NCBI GenBank assembly: GCA_002633025.1
Contig: NMRB01000543.1
Coordinates: 63,799-127,798 of the forward strand
Direction of reading: 5' to 3'
DNA from: Notospermus geniculatus
Lineage: Eukaryota > Nemertea > Pilidiophora > Heteronemertea > Lineidae
DNA: 64,000 bases
The translations under genes and the position numbers were made by a program. Positions 10,882 through 20,605 of the stretch are shown here, piece by piece (the first letter of the stretch is position 1; every line of letters starts with the position of its first letter). The notes under the pieces are model-generated. The model saw only the letters and a list, made by a program, of their open reading frames with translations, was not told the DNA's origin and ran no database searches.

Positions 10882-10916
10882 TGTATTCTGCTTGGTATTC
10901 AGTGAATCCAGAATTC

Positions 10917-10990
10917 ATGTATTACATGAATTCTGCAATTCATGTATTACATGAATTCTGCAATTCATGTATTACATTATTACATGAATT
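10917..10990. repeat. Short palindromic tandem repeat
   Basis: 'attcatgtattacatgaat' is self-complementary and recurs about three times, separated by 'tctgca'. Such a stretch can form cruciforms or hairpins. No gene association is visible. Confidence 0.8.
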
Positions 10991-11219
10991 CTGCCAACAC
11001 TCTTCATCATTATTTAGTGTGGAATCATTATATGCACACACTTGTGATTGTACGATAGATATGCCGACTGAAATATCGATTGTGTTTGTCTGGCATTGAA
11101 TGCCACTTTAATAGCAAACAGCTCTTCAGTAACCAGACACCTTCATGTAACACCTGCATCTATAGAATATAATAATCTTGTTGCACTTAATTAGTTACAT
11201 TGATTCGTAGCCAATCCGG

Positions 11220-11699
11220 TACTCTGTACTTTGGTTGTCGATCTTGTCAGGGGCCTTCATAGCCTAGTGCTTATCATGCCCCTTCAGCAAGCGACAGGTC
11301 CCGGGTTCGTTGCCACACTCTGTACTTTGGTAGTCGATCTTTTCAGGGGCCTTCCTGGCCTAGTGGTTATCATGCCCCTTCAGCAAGTGGCAGGTCCCGG
11401 GTTCGAAACCTGGGCCCATATTCGTAAAACTACTTAAGTCTAAGTGTGACACTTATCCTTTGTTCAACACAAAAGATAGGTATCACACTTAGACTTAAGT
11501 AGTTTTATAAATATGAGCCCTGGCCCATATGGGATTAATCATCCCTGGTTCTTCACGTCCGTTGCATGGGACAATAAGCCATGGTGCCTTGTACTTTGTA
11601 CCTTTGCAAGGGCAAGTAAAAGACCCCATCCAAGTGAGGAACATGAGTAGCTTGAGATGGCCTCTTCCGTAATTATCAGGGCCAATAACGCCATGCCTT
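11220..11699 (+). mobile_element. S1 SINE with duplicated head and a nested M3 MITE
   Basis: The tRNA-like head occurs twice in tandem (about 11220-11314 and 11315-11411), each with 'cctagtg(c/g)ttatcatgcc' (A box) and 'caggtcccgggttcg' (B box). The body resumes at 11519 as 'cctggcccatatgggattaa', after a 105 bp M3 MITE, and ends '...ctgatggaaaag'. Tandem heads would give two internal pol III promoters. The nested MITE dates after the SINE. Confidence 0.85.
11414..11518. mobile_element. Palindromic MITE, family M3, in an S1 SINE
   Basis: Left arm GCCCATATTCGTAAAACTAC, right arm the inverse '...gtagttttataaatatgagc', inner words 'cttaagtctaagtgtgacac' and the inverse. It is flanked by CCTGG at 11409-11413 and 11519-11523, while other S1 copies have related single-copy sequence at this place ('gccaggcc'). 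This supports a 5-bp target duplication. Confidence 0.9.
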
Positions 11700-11855
11700 A
11701 GACCCTGATGGAAAAGCTGTGGTGGCTTGTACCTTGTACCTTTGCAGGGCAACTAAAAGACCCCATCCAAGTGAGGAACATGTCATTATGTCCATACTCA
11801 CCAGGGCCAATAACGCTATGGCTTCGGCCCGAATGGGAAAATCTATACAAACGGT
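11700..11855 (+). mobile_element. S1 SINE tail, second copy
   Basis: A second 3' body ('accttgtacctttgcagggc', 'gaccccatccaagtgaggaa', 'cttcggcccgaatgggaaaa') directly follows the first S1, without a tRNA-like head. It is either a tandem partial duplication or a 5'-truncated insertion. Confidence 0.8.
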
Positions 11856-12351
11856 CGATTAAAAATAAACTTATTAAATTGTAATTATTAGTGTGGAATC
11901 TTCGTACCGGTAGGGCCTACAATTGGTATGCCCACTCAGTTGTGAGCCGCTAACATGCTAAACCGCTAAGTCGATGGAAAATTTCGCTAGATATTTTGGG
12001 CACCGACCACTGACAGACGTCTCCGATTACGAAATACTGGACTGATATTTGCCTAACATCCCATCTCGAGTTCATATTATTGGGTAAGACCAGAAATTCG
12101 TCCATGTTCACGACTGGGCCTTCGGGGCCTCTACCTACGTATCTCCAAGTCTAGGGAAAAATCAATGCATTTACCTTTCGTTTGTCGTTGCACTTGTTTT
12201 GAGTCTGGTTCCCGAATCCCTCGATGAGTTGTTGAGTTGTAGGAAGAACAAGCCGGTGTAACGTTTTTCATTGTGGCCCGTGTGCCAGTGTGACACGACA
12301 ATAGATTGACGGAATAAGGCACGACTTGACAATGAGCGACACACAGAGAAA
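11856..12351. other. No gene seen
   Basis: Apparently unique sequence. Overlapping minus-strand ORFs of 63 and 65 codons near 12131-12368 show no recognisable domain. Confidence 0.4.
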
Positions 12352-12356
12352 CAGTG

Positions 12357-12481
12357 GGCCATATTCATAAAGGGTGTTTAAGACTTAGACACCTGTAACT
12401 TCTCTAAATGCACACACTTCCACCATGCATTTGACGAAGTTACACGCGTCTAACACTTAAACACCCTTTATAAATATGGCC
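12357..12481. mobile_element. Palindromic MITE, M3-like, CAGTG flanks
   Basis: Ends are 'ggccatattcataaagggtg' plus 'tttaag' and the inverse 'cacccttta taaatatggcc'. It is flanked by the exact 5-bp direct repeat CAGTG (12352-12356 and 12482-12486). The outer 13 bp match M3, but the interior ('cacctgtaacttc', 'gaagttacacgcg') is different. Confidence 0.85.
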
Positions 12482-12689
12482 CAGTGAATCTGTTTCCCTG
12501 TGTGTTCCAAACAATGGAAGTCAACAGAAAAAATGGCCACGCTGAAAAACATTACACCTGTCTTCGAGAAAATCTTCTTCCATGCAGACCAGGTCCAATG
12601 CAGAATAATCTTCGAAGGGACAGGTGGCCAGTGAACCTTTTCTTCCAGTTGATAGGCTTGGTATTCTCATCCTTTGAGAGTTTGGCAGG

Positions 12690-12985
12690 AAAAGTTAAAG
12701 TTAAAGTTTGGGTTTATAGTCTGATATCAACAACGGTAAAGGTGTCATCCGACTTTACACTTTAACCCCAGTCTATCCTGAAACCTTTCAGTAGAACTCA
12801 GATGAGCTGCTCATTCAGCGCTACAATCCGAGCATTTCCGACCGGTATCCGTTTATACACCTGGGTGGAGAGAGGCCAGTGAGGCAAAGAGACTTGCCCA
12901 AAGTCTCACGCCCAGTGGGATTCGAAGCCGGGACCCTCTGACCGCTAGTCGGAGATCCGAACCACTGACCAATGAAATCTTTGTT
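12690..12985 (-). mobile_element. tRNA-derived SINE, family S3
   Basis: Read on the minus strand, a tRNA-like head ('agtggttcggatctcc', then 'ggcttcgaatcccactgg') is followed by 'gcgtgagactttgggcaagt' and a body ending 'gttgatatcagactataaac'. The related copy at 46680-47470 has the same body but an expanded head. The 'gggcaagtctctttgcctca' stretch reminds me of conserved central domains in MIR/Deu-type SINEs, from memory only. Confidence 0.8.
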
Positions 12986-13088
12986 ACTATTGTGTTGAAG
13001 AAATGTGGTGGATTATTTCATTGCAGTTAGAATTATAACAGGGCAACACCATCCAGCTAGTCATTGATTGCACCCTTCGGAATCCAGG

Positions 13089-13204
13089 GCCTATATTCAT
13101 AAAACCTTCCTTGGCTTAATTACTTGATAAAGTGCCCAGTTTGTACAGGCCAATGTACACAACTAGCAACTAAACTAAGCTAGCAAGGTCTTATGAATAT
13201 AAGC
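13089..13204. mobile_element. Palindromic MITE, family M3, CCAGG flanks
   Basis: Left end 'gcctatattcataaaacctt', right end the inverse 'aaggtcttatgaatataagc'. The interior 'cccagtttgtacaggccaat' is shared with the copies at 27955 and 42090. Exact CCAGG flanks lie at 13084-13088 and 13205-13209. Confidence 0.9.
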
Positions 13205-13209
13205 CCAGG

Positions 13210-13639
13210 CGCCTTGTAAGCTGGAAAAGGTCAGGTCCGCTGTCAAGCAGAACACTATGGGCCATATCCATAAAGGGACTGAAAAGGGCCTGAGATTTTT
13301 GTGTGAAAATGCCGACCCCCTATTTTCTATTTCTTTATTGTGTGGTTTATAAACAAGCACTTAATGTTTGGATGCAAACCTCTGAACAGATTTCCGCACA
13401 AACTACTCCAGTGTAAGTGATCACATTTTTGAATGGACCTCTCCAAATTTTGGTTATAATGGTCACTTCACTTTCCATAATTTGAACAACACGAAGTATT
13501 CAACTATCTGAATTTTGCAATTTTCGTTGAATATTTTGAAATAATCTGCATGTACATGCAACTTGAGGGATGAGATTTGGCCTGGTGTCGAAGAGGATCA
13601 TCCTATCTTGCGACTAAAAAATTCAGATACAACAAAATC
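13210..13639. other. No gene seen; isolated M3-like half end
   Basis: 'gggccatatccataaaggga' at ~13259 resembles an M3 terminus, but I find no inverted partner. The rest is AT-rich with no ORF of note. Confidence 0.4.
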
Positions 13640-14071
13640 GAAGTTGTAAGGTCACAGAGGTCTGGCATTGCCGGGGTCCAGCTTCTCCTGTTTGTGATGG
13701 TCGGCATTGCTGACCGCACAGCAGGCTGTTGATATCTTTGAATCAAAGTCCTGACACTGACGCTGTAAGGCGACAGGGATCTGGCATGACCGAGGTCCAG
13801 CTTCTCCTGTTGGTGATGGTCGGCACTGCTGACCACACAGCAGGCTGTTGATGTCTTCGAATCAAAGTCCTGACACTGACGCTGTAAGGCGACAGGGATC
13901 TGGCATGACCGGATTCCAGCTTCTCCTGTTGGTGATGGTCGGCATTGCTGACCACACAGCAGGCTGTTGATATCTTCGAATCGAAGTCCTGACACTGATG
14001 CTTTTGATATGATAATGTTGCAGGAGCTAGACTCCAGTGGCAAAGCCTGGTCTCTCTGACCTTAAAACTGC
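13640..14071. mobile_element. Palindromic MITE, family M9, with internal triplication
   Basis: Terminal repeats 'gttgtaaggtcacagaggtc' and the inverse near 14050 ('gtctctctgaccttaa'). A ~121 bp internal unit ('ccagcttctcctgttggtga', 'cacagcaggctgttgat(a/g)tc') is present three times; the copy at 61636-61836 has it once. The peptide-like repeats are not credible coding sequence. Confidence 0.85.
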
Positions 14072-14497
14072 GTATTGGTGCAAGGCCTTCTTCGAGGTTA
14101 TCAAATAAATCCCATGTCTTCACAGTTCCACTCCAGCCACAAGCAGTTCGGGATCCCGTACAGCCGTACCTGAACTAAGACGGTATAAAAAACACAGCCG
14201 TCGCGATAACGATTAAAATTCCTGAATGAAATTGTACTAATAAACAGGTAGACTGTAATAAAAGAGCCTACGTGTTAGAAAAGTGATTGATATGCCTAGA
14301 CATCGAGAAATGTGTAGTATTTAAGCCGTAGGAAGTGCAGCAAGGTGAATGAGAGATCTCTCTGTACCTGCAACTTCACCGCAGAGAATTGGTAGACGAA
14401 TATATTTGGCTTGCCGGGCTTCTCGCGGTCGTAGGGGTCGCTGAGCATCGAAATTATCCAAAACGAAGCCTCCAGACTCGCTGTTAGGAAATGTACA
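14072..14497. other. No gene seen
   Basis: Apparently unique sequence. The 69-codon minus-strand ORF at 14321-14530 runs into the M12 element and has no recognisable domain. Confidence 0.4.
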
Positions 14498-14582
14498 TTT
14501 GGTACGTTTTACAGAACGTGCCTGAAGCAAAGTTCCAGTACTATTCCGTGGATTGATTCACAGGTGATTTTAGTAGATAATT

Positions 14583-14787
14583 TGTGACCCGGCACAGCAA
14601 AACGAATCGGAATGCGCACAGAAGAAGACCCAACATGTCCAAGGTGACACCAACGGTTTGTTGATTTCAGGATTGTCTGCCCATTGTGAAATTTCACTTT
14701 GTCGATTTCTGTAACTACTGTTGTCTGGTGTCATCTTCGGTCTTCTTCTGTGCGCATTCCGACTCATTTTGCTGTGCCGGGTCACAT
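14583..14787. mobile_element. MITE, subfamily M6b, nested in M12
   Basis: The arms 'gtgacccggcacagcaaaac' and 'gaatcggaatgcgcacagaa' are matched by the inverse at 14740-14786 with few mismatches, so the arms are ~48 bp. The interior has 'tttcaggattgtctgcccat' on the plus strand, inverse to the 8229 copy. Confidence 0.9.
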
Positions 14788-14860
14788 TTGCCAAATTTTC
14801 CTCTAACACAGAGACTAGAATGGGTGCACAAGCATTGGTATCCACTCTAAGTGTCATAAG

Positions 14861-15032
14861 GCTCCAGAAATTGTATTTGACTTTCCATCAGGGCTGAAGC
14901 CACATCATTATTGGCCCTGGTAAGTCGGAAGTGGCCATCTCAAGCTACTCATGTTCCTCACTTGGATGGGTCTTTTACTTGCCCTTGCAAAGGCACAAGG
15001 TACAAGGCATGGCTTACTGTTCCACGGACAAA
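14861..15032 (-). mobile_element. S1 SINE tail, 5'-truncated, nested in M12
   Basis: On the minus strand: 'gtccgtggaacagtaagcca', 'gcaagggcaagtaaaagacc' and 'ttcagccctgatggaaa'. The tRNA-like head is missing. It interrupts M12 after 'cataaggctcc'. Confidence 0.85.
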
Positions 15033-15130
15033 TCTCCGCAGATCTACGGTAATATCACCTGTGTCTACAGACAATGACAGAATAGTTCCAAAAACTCAGC
15101 TGCAGGCCTTTCTGTAAATCTACTAATATT

Positions 15131-15647
15131 TTCAACAGTTGCTATAGTCTCACTGCTCATAGACAAAAGACATGATAAAATGTCTATACCACTCCTGTTT
15201 CGTCCAAGAAACAAGTTCTGTTATCTAATACCTAAAGGCCTAAAGGTGTAGGCCTAAAGGTGCCTTTACAGGGTCATGATCTTCAGCAACTTATTGAAGC
15301 AAGAAATTACCGCGGCAATTTTTGTTCACATGAGCAAGTTTTGAGCAAGAAGTCGAAGAAAGTGAGTTCCTTTAACAAACTGCCGCAATATCTTGATAGT
15401 GTAAAACACCTTAATAGGCCACACTAAATTTTTCAACAGCATAAATGCAACGAATGAACAAGATTAAACACTCAATTTCTAGAAATATTTAGATATTTCA
15501 GGCCGTTTCTTACCCAGGCTCTAATTTCAGCAAAACTTGACATTCAAGATCATACATTTTTTTAGCCTTTCACCCAAAAGCTGAGGCTTCGGTTTAATTT
15601 TAAAATGCAGTCATTTCATCCTTGACCAACGAAAAAATGGCATACAA
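15131..15647. other. No gene seen
   Basis: AT-rich sequence with a small direct repeat 'ggcctaaaggtg' near 15236-15262. No ORF or repeat family was recognised. Confidence 0.4.
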
Positions 15648-15905
15648 GGGAGTAAGAAATAAAAGTGGAAAATGAGAAGTGGGAAATTTGGGCATTTTGC
15701 GCTTATTTTTCAATTTCTCAAATTGGGAGAAAATTTTTTTCCATTTTGAGAAATATCGCCCAAAAAAATCAGATGAAATGGCAAGGCCTTTTTAGGAAAA
15801 TTTCTCAAAATGGGAAAATTTTTCACCCAATTTAAGAAATTGAAAAATTCGCGCAAAATTACAAAATTTCCCACTTCTTATTTTCCACTTTTATTTCTTA
15901 TTCCC
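15648..15905. mobile_element. Palindromic MITE, family M8
   Basis: Same arms as 6873-7115, with ~45 bp of outer self-complementarity. ATACA occurs immediately outside both ends ('catacaaggg' and 'cccataca'), a possible 5-bp target duplication, although one end has lost a base. Confidence 0.9.
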
Positions 15906-16087
15906 ATACACCCAATAACACAGTCAAATTCAGGATGTAATTGTAATGTAGGTATATTTAATAAATCAAAATATATCGTTTTTATTTTCTAGATTTAGCA
16001 GCATGTAACCGCGAAGAAATCACAATTTACTTTTTTTATTCAGCTGCATGACCCCTCACAATTTGTGTCGGTTTGAAATACATGTAT

Positions 16088-16695
16088 AACAAATAATCGT
16101 TCTTGACATCCTTGAGCTGGGGTACAGGCTGTCCCCAAAAGCCTGTCCTTGAAAAATCGTTTTTTACTCAGTAACTGTCGCTGTACATCAAGCACTGCAG
16201 AAAATTATCACAGCATGGATCATATTTCTCAAGAAATAATCATTCTTAACATCCTCGAGCCAGGCTACAGGCTGCCCCCAAAAGCCTGTCCTTGAAAAAT
16301 CGTTTTTTACTCAGTAATTGTCGCTGTACATCAAGCACTGCAGAAAATTATCACAGCATGGATCATATTTCTCAAGAAATAATCATTCTTAACATCCTCG
16401 AGCCAGGCTACAGGCTGCCCCCAAAAGCCTGTACTCGAAAAATCTTTATTTTACTCAGTAATGCCAAGAATATATAAGTAGTACTTATATATTCTTGGTA
16501 AGGCGTTGTCGCTGTATATGAAGCACTGCAGAAAATTATCAAAGCATGGATGATACTTTCTCAAGAAATAATCATTCTTAACATCCTCGAGCCGGGCTAC
16601 AGGCTGTCCCCAAAAGCCTGTACTGGAAAAATCCTTTTTTAACTTAGCAACGCGTTGTCGCTGTACATCAAGCAATGCAGAAAATTACCACAGCA
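16088..16695. repeat. ~142-bp tandem repeat, 4 units
   Basis: Each unit contains 'cttaacatcctcgagccagg', 'ccccaaaagcctgtcc', 'gtcgctgtacatcaagca' and 'gaaaattatcacagcatgga'. Unit starts are near 16101, 16244, 16386 and 16575. The third unit is longer because of the 35 bp palindrome at 16464. The last unit is incomplete. Confidence 0.9.
16464..16498. mobile_element. 35-bp perfect palindrome, candidate tiny insertion
   Basis: 'ccaagaatatataagta', one central G, then the exact inverse of the first 17 bases. It is present in only one of the four tandem units, and the neighbouring units lack it. TAA occurs on both sides, consistent with either a transposon footprint or slippage. Confidence 0.7.
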
Positions 16696-16699
16696 TAGA

Positions 16700-17410
16700 C
16701 GTCTATATCATACTTCCTCGCTGGCATATGGCTGGACTGTATCTACCTTGTCTGTCAGGAATAAATGATTTTATTTATTAGTCGATACTTTTTAGTGGAT
16801 AATTTCTTTTAGATTCCAGACGTCCTATTTCGCTGTTTCCCAGGGTCGACCAGTTCGTTTTAACATCCAGGCATGCGAAAGCAAACCGTGATTGATTATT
16901 GACGGATCGAAATAATTGATTGGCTTACATATCTCGTGGATTCGATGACATATCATTGATTCAAATGATTTTACTAACAGAAATAATCACATTCTTTCAA
17001 CAGCCGTGTGAATTCTGGTATTTCGTTTCCCAAAAAACGAAATGTAGAAAAATTCGTTCGTGGAGTCCAGAAGTAGGCTTCCGAAAATACCAGACGGAAT
17101 TTTTAACCTTCGTCTGTGATATGCCGCCACCTGACGTCGTGTCGTTACACGAAGGTACATGTAACTGCTGCCGAAATCTCATCTATGGGGTGTTCCAGAA
17201 GTTGGCCTAGCTGTTGTGTTACTGTCTTTTCATGATAAAGAATGCCGTAAAGACGAGCAGCTTTTAAAATCCTGGACGCCACATTTCAAGAATTGTACTA
17301 CCGTTTCAAGTGACACAATACCATAGGCCTATTGTCAGATTAAAAGCGTTGGACTTACGAAATTCACTTTATTCTCCAACAGAGAATTTTCCCTCAAGGC
17401 CTTGATACAT
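16700..17410. other. No gene seen; small imperfect hairpin
   Basis: 'gaattctggtatttcg' near 17009 pairs loosely with 'cgaaaataccagacggaatt' near 17080. The 96-codon plus ORF at 16920-17210 (MAYISRGFDDISLIQ...) spans this hairpin and has no domain I recognise. Confidence 0.35.
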
Positions 17411-17530
17411 TGGGTCATATGAATAAAGACTAGCAAATGCTTTTACTTGAATTTTGCAATACAAATGCACTAGGCATTGCTGTACAAATTTGAAGTAAAA
17501 GCATTTGCTAGTCTTTATTCATATGACCCA
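17411..17530. mobile_element. Palindromic MITE, family M1
   Basis: Nearly perfect 120 bp palindrome from TGGGTCATATGAATAAAGAC to its inverse. ATT precedes GGGTC and follows GACCC, a possible 3-bp duplication. Confidence 0.92.
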
Positions 17531-17914
17531 TTGCATGACAAAAATCGAAATATTTCACTATACATGTAATATTCTACTCAACAGTACTTTGGAGCAACTC
17601 TACACATACATGTAAGTGGGCAGTAATTTTCTGACATTACTTTATTTATACACACTTGGATATTTTGCATGGTACATGTAAGTGTTGTCGGATGGATTGA
17701 CTTCTTGCACATTTTGTCGATCAGGCCTAGCACCGACACAGGTCGATTTCAATGAAAGTATAATGCTCTAAAACAGAAAATTAACTTTTTAAAAGACGGA
17801 AAAAAATGTCTTATCATTCAAATTGATAAAAAATCCGTTTTTCCTCCAAAATTAGCGTCTTGAGAGAAAATCATTGAAGAAGACATCCACAATTCCAATT
17901 TACAGTCCTTAAAA

Positions 17915-17993
17915 TTTTTAGGTCTATTATTGAATAAAAAGTTTTCAGGTCTATTATTGAATGAAAAGCTTTTAGGTCTATTATTGAATAAAT
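17915..17993. repeat. ~28-bp tandem repeat, 3 units
   Basis: 'aggtctattattgaat(a/g)aa' occurs three times with slightly varied spacers. No relation to neighbouring elements was seen. Confidence 0.8.
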
Positions 17994-18089
17994 AAATACA
18001 CGAAATTACAGAGATAATTATTAAGGTATCTGGGCTTAAAGGAAACGTATGGCGAGACAAGTCTAATTTTTAGCAAATACCTGGATGTT

Positions 18090-18227
18090 TTATAAAGATG
18101 TAACACTTTCCTCCGTGGGGATTTCCGTGATCTTTGCTGTGATTGCTGCCTTCAATTCACCAATTATTGTTTGAGGATTGTTCTCATACACATTATCCTT
18201 GGGATACCCCCACAGATAAAAATCTTG
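18090..18227 (-). pseudogene. Tc1/mariner-type transposase C-terminal remnant
   Basis: The minus-strand translation has DFYLWGYPKDNVYENNPQ followed by a helical 'IIGELKAAITAKITEIP', the arrangement typical of the end of a DDE transposase of the IS630-Tc1-mariner superfamily (family form: PxDFFLWGYLK...VY...P.T..ELK..I). It is only ~45 residues, ends in a stop shortly after, and its N-terminal side is replaced by the 70-bp satellite. The catalytic core is missing, so it is inactive. The call is from memory of the family. Confidence 0.65.
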
Positions 18228-18365
18228 GGGAGTGAAATTGTAAAAAGGGGACAAATTACAGGAGACCTGTTCATACGACCTATAATGCCTACCGTTATAC
18301 AAAGGAGTGAAATTGTAAACAGGGGGACAAACCGCAGGAATCCTGTTCATACGACCTATGCCTAC

Positions 18366-18898
18366 CGTCCGGTGAATGCGCTGCCCACTCATCGTCACAC
18401 TTCCTGCAAATGTGCCTTCAACGCCAAGGACGCCATTTGGAGCACATTTTGGAAAGAACATAAAAACTCTCTGCAAACTGACTCAGATGGCTAAAACTTT
18501 GTGGAATGATCATCCATAGACTGAAGTTTAAGTCTACCAAAATTTGAAGAAATTTGATGGACCTGTGTAGGATTAATTAACATTTTTATGGGTTCAGGTT
18601 TTTTGGGTCACCCAGTAGCTCGACTAGGCGTTTCTTCCTTGTTGTCGTTCCCGCTGCATCTCAAGAGGTCTGGTAGGCATGAGTAAACATACCCTGCATT
18701 CATCTTGCTCAAACATTGCGTATGTATGTTTGCACGCTTTTTTAACTGCATATAAAACATGTTTGTCCTGTCGAAGAAGCATGTTGACCTCTTTATTAGA
18801 CACAATGAAACAGTCTTTTATAACATATGCTGAAAACCACAGAAGGATTTTACGAGTGGCTGGGACGTGTATTGGCCAAAGACCCCCAAAGAATAATA
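18366..18898. other. Sequence between satellite blocks; no gene seen
   Basis: No repeat match. A 60-residue reading (minus, ~18608-18805) has no known domain. I cannot tell whether 18366-18490 is more of the mariner remnant. Confidence 0.35.
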
Positions 18899-19181
18899 NN
18901 NNNNNNNNNNNNNNNNNNNNNNNNNNNNNNNNNNNNNNNNNNNNNNNNNNNNNNNNNNNNNNNNNNNNNNNNNNNNNNNNNNNNNNNNNNNNNNNNNNNN
19001 NNNNNNNNNNNNNNNNNNNNNNNNNNNNNNNNNNNNNNNNNNNNNNNNNNNNNNNNNNNNNNNNNNNNNNNNNNNNNNNNNNNNNNNNNNNNNNNNNNNN
19101 NNNNNNNNNNNNNNNNNNNNNNNNNNNNNNNNNNNNNNNNNNNNNNNNNNNNNNNNNNNNNNNNNNNNNNNNNNNNNNNNN
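18899..19181. other. Assembly gap (283 N)
   Basis: Run of N directly abutting satellite units on its right, so unresolved array sequence is the likely content. Confidence 0.95.
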
Positions 19182-19627
19182 AACCACAGGAGTCCTGTTC
19201 ATACGACCTATGCCTACCGTTATACAAAGGAGTGAAATTGTAAACAGGTGGACAAACCACAGAAGACCTGTTCATACTACCTATGCCTACCAAAAGGAGT
19301 GAAATTGTAAACAGGTGGACAGACCACAGGAGAGCTGTGCATATGACCGATGCCTACCGTTATACTAAGGAGTGAAATTGTAAACAGGGGGAGAAACCAC
19401 AGGAGACCTGTTCATACGACCTATGCCTACCGTTATACAAAGGGGGGGGTATGTTAACAGGGGCACAAACCACAGGAGTCCTGTTCATACGACCTATGCC
19501 TACCGTTATATAAAGGGGCGAAATTGTATACAGGGGACAAACCACAGGAGACCTGTTCATACGACCTATGCCTACCGGTATACAGGAGTGAAATTGAAAA
19601 CGGGGGGACAAACCACAGGAGCTTCGA

Positions 19628-19905
19628 GGAGCCTTGATAGCCTAGTGGTTATCACGTCTGTTTCGCAAGCGACAGATCCCGGGTTCGAATCCAAGCCAGG
19701 CCATATGGGACTAATCATCCGCGGCTTTTCACGTCCGTCGCATGGAACAGTAAGCCGTGGTACCTTGTACCTAGGGCAAGTAAAGGACCCCATCCAACTA
19801 AGGAACATGAGTAACTTGAGATGGCCTCTTCCGTGCTTACCATGAGGGCCACTAATACTATGGCTTCGGCCCTGATGGAAAAGTCGAGTACAAATACAGA
19901 TACAA
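19628..19905 (+). mobile_element. tRNA-derived SINE, family S1, full length
   Basis: Head 'gagccttgatagcctagtgg' (A box) and 'cccgggttcgaatcc' (perfect B box), then 'gggcaagtaaaggacccc' and 'cttcggccctgatggaaaag'. It is inserted at the edge of the satellite array. The left boundary lies within a satellite unit. Confidence 0.9.
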
Positions 19906-20039
19906 CCTGTTCAATCGACCATGCCTACCATAAAATCGATTATGATGATAGAGTACAATATGGTCGATAATCTCAGTATTTTCACCATCATTGACTTATA
20001 CTTCCCTTAAGCAGCAACATTGGCAATTTGACTTATACT

Positions 20040-20605
20040 TCCCTTATACTTCTACTTACACTTATACTTCCCTTAAGCAGCAACATTGGTAATTTTTTTC
20101 CAACATTTGAGCAACATCCTGACCAACACGATCTTTTGACCCTGTCAAATTCTTTCTTGCCAATTCTTTCTTAACACTTTAGCAACATTTCAACAACATT
20201 TTTGAAACCTCTTTTCCACTGTACACAGTGACAGCATTTTCCAACATAATGTTGTGGCTCTGAATGTTGGAAAAATGTTGCCTGGGGTGAAAAATGAAAA
20301 CTGGGGTGGTCAATGGGTCATATTAGTAAAGACTAGCAAATGCTTTTACTTGAGATTTGCAATACAAATGCACTAGGCAATGCTGTACGGATCTGAAGTA
20401 AAAGCATTTGCTAGTCTTTATTCATATGACCCACTGTCACAGACCTCGTTGGATAGATGCTGTCTCGTATGTAAGGGGAAAAGAGTTCTCCATCATTGTG
20501 TGCAAATGTAACATAATTTGTAGGCAAGTGTATACAGGGCCAAAAGATCATGTTGCCCATTAATGTTGTTTAAATGTTGAAAAATGTTGCCAATGTTGAT
20601 GCAGC
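20040..20605. mobile_element. Inverted-repeat element rich in 'caacatt', hosting an M1 MITE
   Basis: 'agcaacattggtaattt' with 'ccaacatttgagcaacat' on the left pairs with 'aaatgttgaaaaatgttgcc' and 'aatgttgatgcagcc' on the right. The left arm has a partial tandem duplicate at 20020-20095. An intact M1 MITE sits inside. A related 'aatgttg' interior occurs at 49650-50450. Confidence 0.5.
20314..20433. mobile_element. Palindromic MITE, family M1
   Basis: Palindrome from 'tgggtcatattagtaaagac' to 'gtctttattcatatgaccca'. It lies between two halves of a larger inverted repeat. Confidence 0.92.

Larger units (their letters stand above)
14498..15124 (+). mobile_element. M12 element split by two younger insertions
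   Basis: Three blocks (14498-14582, 14788-14860, 15033-15124) are colinear with the intact M12 at 25130-25372: 'agaacgtgcctgaagcaaag', 'ccaaattttcctctaacaca' and 'ggcctttctgtaaatctact'. The first interruption is an M6b MITE and the second a minus-strand S1 SINE tail, giving a relative age order of M12 before M6b and S1. Confidence 0.85.
18228..19622. repeat. ~70-bp satellite array
   Basis: Units contain 'aggagtgaaattgtaaacag', 'gggacaaaccacaggag' and 'ctgttcatacgacctatgcc'. About three units lie before an interruption at ~18365-18600 and about seven after the N-gap. Long ORFs through the array on both strands are by-products of the unit length. The array ends right at the S1 SINE. Confidence 0.9.

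Noticed and set aside
13603-14123. Cys/His-rich ORFs of 126-146 codons
   Set aside because: They lie wholly in the M9 MITE and its internal triplication, and two frames overlap on the same strand.
18624-19302. ORFs of 138-207 codons
   Set aside because: Most of their length is N; the readable parts are satellite units or unassigned sequence.
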